Shown here one piece after another: positions 35,625 to 43,202 of a stretch of 46,782 nt of DNA. Position numbers and translations under genes: made by a program. The notes beneath the pieces were generated by a model. The model saw nothing but the letters and a program-made list of their open reading frames with translations. It was not told the DNA's origin and ran no database searches. Origin of the DNA: an uncultured Oscillospiraceae bacterium (GTDB taxonomy: Bacteria; Bacillota; Clostridia; Oscillospirales; Oscillospiraceae); the NCBI GenBank assembly GCA_947629915.1, contig CANRFN010000034.1, positions 1-46,782 on the forward strand, written 5' to 3'. Each line of letters starts with the position of its first letter. Positions within the stretch are counted from its first letter, which is position 1.

Positions 35625-35707
35625 CAGAGAGTCTTCCCTAGCTTTTCAAAGTGTGTAGCCAATCGGGCTGCCATTGCCCCTGCTACCCTTGTACCTTGAT
35701 GGCTCAT
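35624..35707 (-). CDS. Very small unknown frame, 27 residues
   Basis: MSHQGTRVAGAMAARLATHF begins this frame, which ends in TGATG, overlapping the next start. No good ribosome binding site precedes it. Its basic, amphipathic composition and the coupling make it worth listing. It could also be the N-terminal part of a gene whose second half is the 45-residue frame, separated by a frame change. Confidence 0.3.
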   Translation of the reverse strand: MSHQGTRVAGAMAARLATHFEKLGKTL

Positions 35708-35760
35708 TATAGCGTGGAAGTTAACGGCTAGTGAAGCAACCGCTACATTCGCTACATTTG

Positions 35761-36726
35761 CTACATTTGCTCCAGCCGCTTTGCCCGCCGGTACTCCAAC
35801 GGCGTGGTCTGGTACTCCTTCTTGAACACGGAGGCGAACTTGGACTGGTTGTCGTAGCCGGACTGGAGGGCGATCTCGGAGATCTTCAGTGGGGTGGTCT
35901 CCAGGAGATGGGCGGCTAGCTTCATCCGCTTCTTCTGGAGGTAGACGGAGATGTTCTCCCCGTAGACACCCTTGAAGTAAGTCTTCAGGCTGGTCTCGCT
36001 CACCCCGAACTGGGTAGCCAGCTCTTTTACCGTATATTCCACAGCCAGGTCCTCCGTGAGGATGGCCTGAACCTTTTTGGCGATGTTCACCTGAGATGGG
36101 GTGAAGTACTGGGTTCTCGCGGTTCTGGGCCGATCCTGCCGGAAGATCTGGAGCAGCAGTTCTGCCAGCTGGAGCTTCATGGCACTGGTGTCCTCTGCCC
36201 CGCTGAGGGCCCACATCCGGGAGAGCAGCTCCGTGATGGAATCCGGCAGGTGTAGCTGGCAGAAGGTATCGGAGAGACGGAACTTCACGCAGATGGCGGG
36301 GAGACTGATGCCGAGTTCATCAAACATGGGGTACGGGTGTTCCCGGAGGATGTCCAGATCCAGGAACACCTCAATCCCTTCATAGAGGGCGTTGGGGTAG
36401 AGACAGGGCTTGGCCAGCTGCTGCAGGGCCAGGGCAAACTGTCCGTCTGAGAGATAGGCGAACTTGCCGTTGCTCAGTGTCACCTCACAGCGTCCCCTCC
36501 GGCAGTAGTTCAGAAGGAGGACGTGGTCTGAGTCCTCCTGTGGCGGCACCGGCCAGAGCTCCGTGTGGATCCGGACAAAGGAGAGGTAGATGCCTGGAGC
36601 CAGCGGAAAGTGCTGTATCCTACCCGCACTCGGATCCGGCAGCCTCATATTGATATAGGCCCCGTGCTGCTCCGTCTGAATGTCCTCCCACCGCCATTGG
36701 GCGGCTTTTTTCGGCTTTTCTGACAT
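35761..36726 (-). CDS. AraC-family transcriptional regulator
   Basis: A 321-residue regulator. The first 200 residues are a variable sensor domain with no clear cupin motif. The C-terminal double helix-turn-helix is visible in VKELATQFGVSETSLKTYF and ISEIALQSGYDNQSKFASVF, followed by the typical PLEYR end. The ATG at 36726 follows GGGGGAG at ideal spacing; an upstream ATG at 36756 lies in the promoter. It is divergent from the ECF operon, as in iron-siderophore loci where an AraC protein (YbtA-like) controls exporter-fold uptake transporters. Control of the neighbouring operon is therefore likely. Confidence 0.92.
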   Translation of the reverse strand: MSEKPKKAAQWRWEDIQTEQHGAYINMRLPDPSAGRIQHFPLAPGIYLSFVRIHTELWPVPPQEDSDHVLLLNYCRRGRCEVTLSNGKFAYLSDGQFALALQQLAKPCLYPNALYEGIEVFLDLDILREHPYPMFDELGISLPAICVKFRLSDTFCQLHLPDSITELLSRMWALSGAEDTSAMKLQLAELLLQIFRQDRPRTARTQYFTPSQVNIAKKVQAILTEDLAVEYTVKELATQFGVSETSLKTYFKGVYGENISVYLQKKRMKLAAHLLETTPLKISEIALQSGYDNQSKFASVFKKEYQTTPLEYRRAKRLEQM

Positions 36727-36751
36727 GGTAACTCCCCCTTTTGCTTTCCCT

Positions 36752-36781
36752 ATCATACCCCTCAGCGGGTGAGGCTGTCAA
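36752..36781 (-). promoter_or_regulatory. Promoter of the second AraC gene
   Basis: Minus-strand TTGACA (36776-36781), an 18-bp spacer and TATGAT (36752-36757), shortly before the start at 36726. Confidence 0.65.
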
Positions 36782-36807
36782 CGGCGGAGGAGAAAAAAGT
36801 CGGCGCT

Positions 36808-36863
36808 GTTTGGAGCGAAAAAACCGGTTTGGAGTTGAGAAGCCTCCGCCGGCTGGATATAAT
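36808..36863 (+). promoter_or_regulatory. ECF operon promoter with direct-repeat operator
   Basis: TTGAGA (36835-36840), a 17-bp spacer and TATAAT (36858-36863). The octamer GTTTGGAG occurs at 36808-36815 and 36827-36834, 19 bp apart, the second abutting the -35. Tandem direct repeats next to the -35 are the usual binding arrangement for AraC-type activators. Confidence 0.65.
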
Positions 36864-36916
36864 GCCGGCCAGTTAGCGAAGTCTAACCAAATCACTTGTC
36901 TCAGGAGGAATGGAAC

Positions 36917-37510
36917 ATGTCTGCTCCAACCAAGTCCAAGATGAACGCCAAGGATGCCATCTTCACCGGCGCTCTGGGGGCCGTCTGCATTCTCATCCGC
37001 TTCGTCATGATGATCGTGGGCGGCTTCAGCCCGTACGTCTGGTTCAGCGCCCACTTCGTGGATGCCATTCTCATCGGCCCCGTCTTCATGCTGATGGTGG
37101 CCAAGACGCAGAAGTCCGGCCCCTTTGTGATCACCTCCACGGTAACCGGCATCCTCATGATGGCCGCCACCTGGATGCTGCCGGTCACCGGGCTCATCGG
37201 CGGTCTGCTCTGCGAGCTCTGCCTCAAGATGGGTGAATACCGTAAGAAGGGCTGGCTGCTGGCCGGGTTCTTCTGCTTCAACATGGGCTTTATCGGGGAC
37301 TTTCTGCCCCTCTGGTTCACCAAGGAGGCCTATCTCTCCGGCCCCTCCATGCAGGGAATGGATCCCGGCTACGTATCCGCCCTCACCAATCTTCTCACCT
37401 GGCCGGTGTTCGGGGTCATCGTGTTGAGCATCGCCGTGGGCTCTGTGCTGGGCGGTCTCTTCGGCCTGAAGCTCATGCAGAAGCACTTCGTCAAGGCCGG
37501 TCTCGTATGA
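36917..37510 (+). CDS. ECF transporter S component, Trep_Strep (MptaS) type
   Basis: A 197-residue membrane protein with about five or six hydrophobic helices, the substrate-capturing subunit of an energy-coupling-factor importer. The N-terminal pattern KDAIFTGALGAVCILIRFVM and the conserved GFIGDFLPLWFTKEAYL region match the Trep_Strep family. The substrate of this family is not firmly established. The ATG follows AGGAGGA. The stop overlaps the EcfT start (ATGA), so the S component is dedicated to this operon's ECF module. Family call from recalled pattern, not from a search. Confidence 0.82.
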   Translation: MSAPTKSKMNAKDAIFTGALGAVCILIRFVMMIVGGFSPYVWFSAHFVDAILIGPVFMLMVAKTQKSGPFVITSTVTGILMMAATWMLPVTGLIGGLLCELCLKMGEYRKKGWLLAGFFCFNMGFIGDFLPLWFTKEAYLSGPSMQGMDPGYVSALTNLLTWPVFGVIVLSIAVGSVLGGLFGLKLMQKHFVKAGLV

Positions 37511-38184
37511 AGCCGCTGGTACTGGATCCCCGGACCAAGTTTCTGATCTGGCTGCTCACCAACGTGGTGGTATTCTGCAACACTCCCAGGCTGTTCTTCA
37601 CCATCACCATGGCCCTCTATGCCCTGCTGTTCCTTCTGGCGTGCAAGGCCGGGAGCATGGTAAAGCTCCTCATCGGCTACGGCATAGTCCTTGCGGCGCA
37701 GTGCTATCTGCTCCCGCACCTGCCCCCAGCTGTGGCAATGGTGTTCTCCACCGTGACCTACGCCGTTCTGGTGTTTCCCTGCGTCATGGGCGGGATGTAC
37801 CTCCTCGCCACCACCAGCGTAAGTCAGCTGATCGCGGCCTTTCGGCGGATGCACGTGCCGGAGAGCTTCACCATCACCATGGCGGTAACGCTGCGGTATC
37901 TGCCCGCCCTTCGGGAGGACGTGCGGCACATCCTGGACGCCATGAGCCTCCGGCAGATCAAGGGCCTGGAGCAGCGGCTGGAGTGCATCTACATCCCCAT
38001 CCTGATGGGCACCGCCCAGACGGCGGAGGAGCTCAGTGAGTCCGCCACGGCCCGGGGTATAGACTCCCCCGGCAAAAAGAGCAGCTGGCACACCATTGGG
38101 TTTCATGCACAGGATGTAGTGGTATCGGTAGTGTTTCTCGCCGTCTGTGTGGTCTCCATCTGGAGCAAGGGGGTGCTGGGATGA
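37507..38184 (+). CDS. ecfT: ECF transporter transmembrane component EcfT
   Basis: A 225-residue membrane protein with about five helices, some in the N-terminal half and one at the end. The long cytoplasmic region (ITMAVTLRYLPALREDVRHI to GTAQTAEELSESATARGID) contains the coupling helices and the Ala-Arg-Gly signature (TARG) that docks onto the ECF ATPases. It overlaps the S component and the following ATPase gene by 4 bp on each side. It transmits ATP-driven movement to the S component. Confidence 0.9.
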   Translation: MKPLVLDPRTKFLIWLLTNVVVFCNTPRLFFTITMALYALLFLLACKAGSMVKLLIGYGIVLAAQCYLLPHLPPAVAMVFSTVTYAVLVFPCVMGGMYLLATTSVSQLIAAFRRMHVPESFTITMAVTLRYLPALREDVRHILDAMSLRQIKGLEQRLECIYIPILMGTAQTAEELSESATARGIDSPGKKSSWHTIGFHAQDVVVSVVFLAVCVVSIWSKGVLG

Positions 38185-41100
38185 TCTCCTTTGAAGGCGT
38201 CTCCTTCACCTACGCCGGGAAAGAGGATCCCGCGCTCTCCCACTGCTCCTTTCAGGTGCGGCCCGGGGAGCTGATCCTGCTCTGCGGGGTGAGCGGCTGC
38301 GGCAAGACCACGGTGCTGAAGCTGGTAAACGGCCTGCTGCGGGATGGAGATGCCGGCACATTGGAGGGCAGGGTCCTGGTCCAGGGGAGAGATGCGTCTC
38401 AGATCCCCCTCTGGGAACTCAGTCAGACGGTGGGCTCTGTCTTTCAGAACCCCAAGTCCCAGTTCTTCAACCTGGACACCACCAGCGAGGTGCTGTTCGG
38501 GCTGGAAAACCGGGGTGCCGCCCACGAGGAGATGGAGCAAGCCCTGTCATCTGCCACCCAGGCATGCGGGATTCAGAAGCTGCTGGACCGGAACATCTTC
38601 CAACTCTCCGGCGGGGAGAAACAGCGGATCGCCTGTGCCAGCGCCTACGCCATGGGCCCCAGTCTCTTTGCCCTGGACGAGCCATCCTCCAATCTGGACG
38701 CAGACGGCATCCGCATGCTCCGGGAGATTCTCACCCAGCTGAAACACGAGGGCAAGACGGTCCTTCTGGCGGAACACCGCCTCTGGTATGCGGCAGACCT
38801 GGCAGACCGCATCTTCTATTTAAAGGATGGTGTCCTGGAGCGCCGCTTCACCCGGGCGGAATTTCTGGCCCTGTCTGATGAGGAGCGCCGTACCATGGGT
38901 CTCCGCAGCCTCACCGAGGTCCCCCTCCCACAGCCGGATCCGACCCTCTCCGATTCCAGCACAACTGATGGCCTCTCCGTCCAAGGTCTCTCCGCCAGCT
39001 ACGGGAACAAACCGGTCTGGGAGGATGTCTCCTTCTGCGTCCAAAAGGGAGAGATCGCGGCCATCACAGGGACCAACGGCGCCGGGAAGACCACCTTGGC
39101 CCGGTGTCTCTGCGGGCTCCACAAGGAGTCTGCCGGCAAGATCCTCTGGGAGGGCAAGCCGCTTAGCCCAAAAGCCCGAAAGAGGGCCAGCTTCCTCATC
39201 ATGCAGGACGTGAACTTTCAGCTCTTTGCAGACAGTGTGCTGGCAGAGGCCATGTTGGGCAACGACTGCTCCGAAGAGGAGGCCAAAGCTGCCCTTCAGC
39301 AGATGGACCTTCTCCCCTTCCTGGACTGCCACCCCATGGCGCTCTCCGGCGGCCAGAAGCAGCGGCTGGCGGTGGTGTCCGGCACTTTAAGTGGCCGAAA
39401 GCTCCTCCTCTTCGATGAGCTCACCTCCGGCCTGGACTATCTCCACATGCGGGAGGTGAGCCGGGAGCTGCAAACGCTGGCCGCAGCCGGGTACTGTATC
39501 CTGGTGATCACCCACGATGGCGAGTTCATCCGGGAGAGCGGCGCCAAGGTGATCCAATGGAACAACCACATGGAAGGGGGCGCCAAACCCGTGAAGCAAT
39601 CCAATCTCCGCCGGCTGCTGGACTACGCCGGCAGCCGCAAGGTACTGCTGTATCTCTCTTGGGCGCTCTCCGCCATCAGCGCATTGGCAGCGCTGGTGCC
39701 CTTCTGGTCCATCTGGCGGATCCTTCAGGCTGTCCTCACCGCAGTGCCCCACTACGAACAAGCACAGCACCTCACCCAATACGGCTGGACGGCGGTGCTC
39801 TTCGCCGTACTCTCCATGCTGCTGTACTTTGCAGCCCTGTTCTGCTCCCACTTTGCGGCCTTCCGGGTGGCCAGCAACCTCCGAAAGAAGCTGGTGCGCC
39901 ATATCGCCCTGCTCCCCCTGGGGACCGCAGAGGTATTGGGCAGCGGCAAACTCCGAAAGATAATCCAGGAGTCTGCCGCCTCCACCGAGACCTATCTGGC
40001 CCATCAGCTTCCAGACCTGGCCGGGGCAGTTGCCACGCCCTTCGGACTGCTGGCGCTTCTCCTCTCTTTCGATTGGCGTCTGGGCCTTCTGAGCCTGGTC
40101 CCAGTCCTTCTGGGTTTTGTCTTCATGATGGCAGCCAGCGGCGCCCATCTCACCGAGACCATGAAAGAGTATCAGGACGCCCTGGACGGCATGGCCAACG
40201 AAGCGGTGGAGTACGTCCGTGGGATACCTGTAGTAAAGACGTTCGGGCAGACGGTGTACTCCTTCCACAAGTTCAAAGACGCCATAGATAACTACGGAAA
40301 GTGGGTGATCGAATACACCAAGGGGCTTCGCATGCCCATGGTGCTCTACACGGCAGCCATCAACGGGATCTTCGCCGCCCTCATCGCCGGCACCTTCTGG
40401 TTCACAGACGGCACCGTCTCCACCGCATTCCTCACAAACCTTCTCTTCTACATCATCGTCACCCCCGCCATCACCCTTACCCTCACCAAGATCATGGCCA
40501 TGAGCGAGAATCAGGTCCTGGTGGCAGACGCCCTCAACCGGATCGATGGTATTCTGTCCCTGGAACCGCTTCCTGAGCCAACAACGCCTATAGTCCCGCA
40601 AGACAACTCCGTGGAGCTGGACCACGTCTCCTTCCAGTACGAGGAGAGCAACGAGGTGCTTCACCACATCTCCCTCCGGATCGAGTCTGGCCAGACCGTG
40701 GCACTGGTGGGCCCCTCCGGCGGCGGCAAGTCCACTCTGGCCAGTCTGGTCTCCCGCTTCTTTGATCCCCAGGGCGGCGCCGTCCGCATCGGCGGGGTGG
40801 ATGTGCGGGACATCCCCAAGGTGACCCGCATGGACACCGTGTCCTTTGTCTTTCAGAACAGCAAGCTCATCAAGGCCTCCATTCTGGACAACGTGCGGAT
40901 GGCAAAACCGGGCGCCACCGAGGGAGAGATCCAAAGGGCCCTGGAGACGGCCCAGTGCGGGGACATCCTGGAGAAGCTGCCACAAGGCGTGCACACCGTG
41001 ATCGGCAAGGACGGGGTGTATCTCTCCGGGGGAGAGCAGCAACGGATCGCCATCGCCCGGGCTATGCTGAAAGACGCCCCCATCCTGATCTTGGACGAGG

Positions 41101-41363
41101 CCACCGCCTTCGCGGACCCGGACAACGAGGGGAGGGTACAGGCTGCCCTCTCTAATCTCGCCAAAGGGAAGACGGTATTGCTCATCGCCCACCGCCTCTC
41201 CACGGTGTCCGGTGCAGACAAGATCTGCGTCATCGCAGACGGGCGAATCGCGGAGGAGGGCACCCGGAAAGAACTGCTGCAAAAGAACGGTCTTTTCTCC
41301 CGGATGTGGCGGGAATACCAGACCTCCGCCCAGTGGAAGGTTGGAAAGGGGGCGTCCGCATGA
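38181..41363 (+). CDS. Fused ECF double ATPase + exporter-fold ABC half-transporter (three ATPase domains)
   Basis: A 1060-residue single frame. ATPase 1 spans about residues 1-225 (Walker A GVSGCGKTT at 36-44, signature LSGGEKQRIACA, Walker B LFALDEPSSNLD). ATPase 2 spans about 258-462 (Walker A GTNGAGKTT at 297-305, LSGGQKQRLAVV, LLLFDELTSGLD). These two together are a normal EcfA-EcfA' fusion. From about residue 475 follows a six-helix transmembrane domain (to about 780), and then ATPase 3 (Walker A GPSGGGKST at 844-852, LSGGEQQRIAIA, LILDEATAFAD). The join lies around residue 464 (Met in NHMEGGAKP), with no stop and no good ribosome binding site there. The start overlaps ecfT by 4 bp and the end overlaps the partner half-transporter. 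ECF import and exporter-fold transport are thus tied in one chain. Confidence 0.9.
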   Translation: MISFEGVSFTYAGKEDPALSHCSFQVRPGELILLCGVSGCGKTTVLKLVNGLLRDGDAGTLEGRVLVQGRDASQIPLWELSQTVGSVFQNPKSQFFNLDTTSEVLFGLENRGAAHEEMEQALSSATQACGIQKLLDRNIFQLSGGEKQRIACASAYAMGPSLFALDEPSSNLDADGIRMLREILTQLKHEGKTVLLAEHRLWYAADLADRIFYLKDGVLERRFTRAEFLALSDEERRTMGLRSLTEVPLPQPDPTLSDSSTTDGLSVQGLSASYGNKPVWEDVSFCVQKGEIAAITGTNGAGKTTLARCLCGLHKESAGKILWEGKPLSPKARKRASFLIMQDVNFQLFADSVLAEAMLGNDCSEEEAKAALQQMDLLPFLDCHPMALSGGQKQRLAVVSGTLSGRKLLLFDELTSGLDYLHMREVSRELQTLAAAGYCILVITHDGEFIRESGAKVIQWNNHMEGGAKPVKQSNLRRLLDYAGSRKVLLYLSWALSAISALAALVPFWSIWRILQAVLTAVPHYEQAQHLTQYGWTAVLFAVLSMLLYFAALFCSHFAAFRVASNLRKKLVRHIALLPLGTAEVLGSGKLRKIIQESAASTETYLAHQLPDLAGAVATPFGLLALLLSFDWRLGLLSLVPVLLGFVFMMAASGAHLTETMKEYQDALDGMANEAVEYVRGIPVVKTFGQTVYSFHKFKDAIDNYGKWVIEYTKGLRMPMVLYTAAINGIFAALIAGTFWFTDGTVSTAFLTNLLFYIIVTPAITLTLTKIMAMSENQVLVADALNRIDGILSLEPLPEPTTPIVPQDNSVELDHVSFQYEESNEVLHHISLRIESGQTVALVGPSGGGKSTLASLVSRFFDPQGGAVRIGGVDVRDIPKVTRMDTVSFVFQNSKLIKASILDNVRMAKPGATEGEIQRALETAQCGDILEKLPQGVHTVIGKDGVYLSGGEQQRIAIARAMLKDAPILILDEATAFADPDNEGRVQAALSNLAKGKTVLLIAHRLSTVSGADKICVIADGRIAEEGTRKELLQKNGLFSRMWREYQTSAQWKVGKGASA

Positions 41364-43105
41364 TCCCAATGCTGCAAAAGAAGCTGGCGTTGAGCCGGCA
41401 GGGTGCGGTGAATCTTGTCAAGAGCTGTCTCGCCTGCGCCCTGCAGAATCTCGCCCTGATGCTGCCGGTGGGTCTCCTGTACCTGCTGGTCTCAGACCTG
41501 TTGGACGGCGGCATCGTTGGCAAGTGTCCATTCTATGCCATGGGCTGTGTCCTCTGTCTGGTCCTCATCGGCGCCGCCACCTACATCCAGTACACCGCCA
41601 CGTACTTTGCCACCTATATTGAGAGCGGGGTCCAGCGCATCACTTTGGCTGAGACACTCCGAAAGCTGCCCCTCTCCTTCTTCGGGAAAAAGGACCTCTC
41701 CGATCTCACCGGCACCCTGATGGCGGACTGCACCTACATGGAGACCGCCTTCTCCCACTTCATCCCGGAGCTGGTGGGATCCTTTCTCTCCACTGGCCTC
41801 GTGGCCATCGGTCTCTTCTTCTGGGACTGGCGGATGGCGCTGGCCGCTCTCTGGGTACTGCCGGTGTCTCTGGCGGTGGTACTACTCTCCGCCGGAGTGC
41901 AGGACAGGCTGTACGCCAAGTCCTCCGAATCGAAGCGCACCCTTGCCGATGGGATTCAGGAGTTTCTGGAGTGCATCCGGGACCTGAAGTCCAACAACGC
42001 AGAGGACGCATACCTGGACGGGTTGGACCGCGAAATCGATGATGTGGAGCAGCACTCCATCTTCACGGAGCTGGGCACCGGCGTGTTTCTTCTCTCCGCC
42101 GGCATGATCTTGAAACTGGGCATCGCCACTGTGGTCCTCACCGGGTCTCTCCTCCTGGCAGACGGGTCTCTGGATTTGCTCACATTCTTTGCCTTTCTCC
42201 TTCTCGCCTCCCGGCTCTACGATCCCCTCCAGGGCGCCTTGCAGAACCTCACCGCGGTGATCTCCTGCCGCACCCAGATCGGCCGGATGAACGAGATTCT
42301 GGAACACCCGGTACAGGCCGGCACAGACTCTCTCACCAACCACGGCTACGACATCGTCTTCCACCGCGTCTTCTTCTCCTACGAAGACAGCGAGACGGTC
42401 CTACGGGATGTGTCCTTCACCGCAAAGCAAGGGGAGGTAACGGCCCTGGTGGGGCCTTCCGGCGGCGGCAAGACCACGGTCTCCCGTCTGGCGGCCCGTT
42501 TCTGGGATGCAGACAGTGGCAGAATCACCGTGGGCGGCATGGACATCGCAACGGTGGACCCGGAGACACTGCTGTCCCTCTACTCCATCGTCTTCCAGGA
42601 CGTCACCCTATTCAACGGCTCCATCCTGGAGAACATCCGCATTGGCCGGAAGGACGCCACAGACGAGGAAGTGCTGGAGGCGGCCCGTCTCGCGGAGTGC
42701 ACGGAGTTTGCCGAGAAGTTGCCGGACAAGTGGAACACCGACATTGGGGAGAACGGCTGTGCTCTATCCGGCGGAGAACGGCAGCGGATCTCCATTGCCC
42801 GGGCTTTCCTGAAGGATGCGCCCATCATCCTGCTGGACGAGGCCACCGCCTCTCTGGACGTGGAAAACGAGTCCCGGATTCAGGTGGCCCTCTCCCGGCT
42901 CATTCAAGACAAGACAGTACTGGTAATCGCCCACCGGATGCGGACCGTGGCCGGTGCAGACAAGATCGTGGTGCTGTCCGGGGGAACCGTGGCCGAACAA
43001 GGGGCGCCGGATGCGCTGCTCCAAAGAAACGGCCTCTACGCCCGGATGGTATCGCTGCAGACAGAGAGCGGACGTTGGGCGATTGGACAGGCGCTGGAGC
43101 AATAG
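41360..43105 (+). CDS. ABC half-transporter, exporter fold (partner of the fused protein)
   Basis: A 581-residue half-transporter. Transmembrane domain about residues 20-310; Walker A GPSGGGKTT at 365-373; signature LSGGERQRISIARAF; Walker B IILLDEATASLD; H-loop in VIAHRMRT. It overlaps the fused gene by 4 bp and should form a heterodimer with the fused protein's second half. In loci with a Trep_Strep protein and an AraC regulator, such pairs resemble YbtPQ-like importers of metal chelates; import of a siderophore or related metallophore is a reasonable inference, not shown here. It is followed by a very strong terminator. Confidence 0.9.
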   Translation: MIPMLQKKLALSRQGAVNLVKSCLACALQNLALMLPVGLLYLLVSDLLDGGIVGKCPFYAMGCVLCLVLIGAATYIQYTATYFATYIESGVQRITLAETLRKLPLSFFGKKDLSDLTGTLMADCTYMETAFSHFIPELVGSFLSTGLVAIGLFFWDWRMALAALWVLPVSLAVVLLSAGVQDRLYAKSSESKRTLADGIQEFLECIRDLKSNNAEDAYLDGLDREIDDVEQHSIFTELGTGVFLLSAGMILKLGIATVVLTGSLLLADGSLDLLTFFAFLLLASRLYDPLQGALQNLTAVISCRTQIGRMNEILEHPVQAGTDSLTNHGYDIVFHRVFFSYEDSETVLRDVSFTAKQGEVTALVGPSGGGKTTVSRLAARFWDADSGRITVGGMDIATVDPETLLSLYSIVFQDVTLFNGSILENIRIGRKDATDEEVLEAARLAECTEFAEKLPDKWNTDIGENGCALSGGERQRISIARAFLKDAPIILLDEATASLDVENESRIQVALSRLIQDKTVLVIAHRMRTVAGADKIVVLSGGTVAEQGAPDALLQRNGLYARMVSLQTESGRWAIGQALEQ

Positions 43106-43123
43106 GGCAAAAGTACAAATGCC

Positions 43124-43182
43124 GACAAGAAGGCGCAGCCCGCAGGAGCACAGTGGGCTCCTGCGGGCTGCGCCTTCTTGTC
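43124..43182. terminator. Long bidirectional terminator
   Basis: Perfect 26-bp arms (43124-43149 and 43157-43182) with a 7-base loop, between the convergent ABC and SLH genes. The core CCCGCAGGAGCACA recurs in the hairpin at 46652-46693. Confidence 0.88.
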
Positions 43183-43202
43183 TTGACGGGTACCTGCCCG
43201 CC

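Noticed and set aside
35406..35699. Plus-strand 97-codon frame
   Set aside because: It starts inside a terminator, has no ribosome binding site and is antisense to the more protein-like small minus-strand frames.
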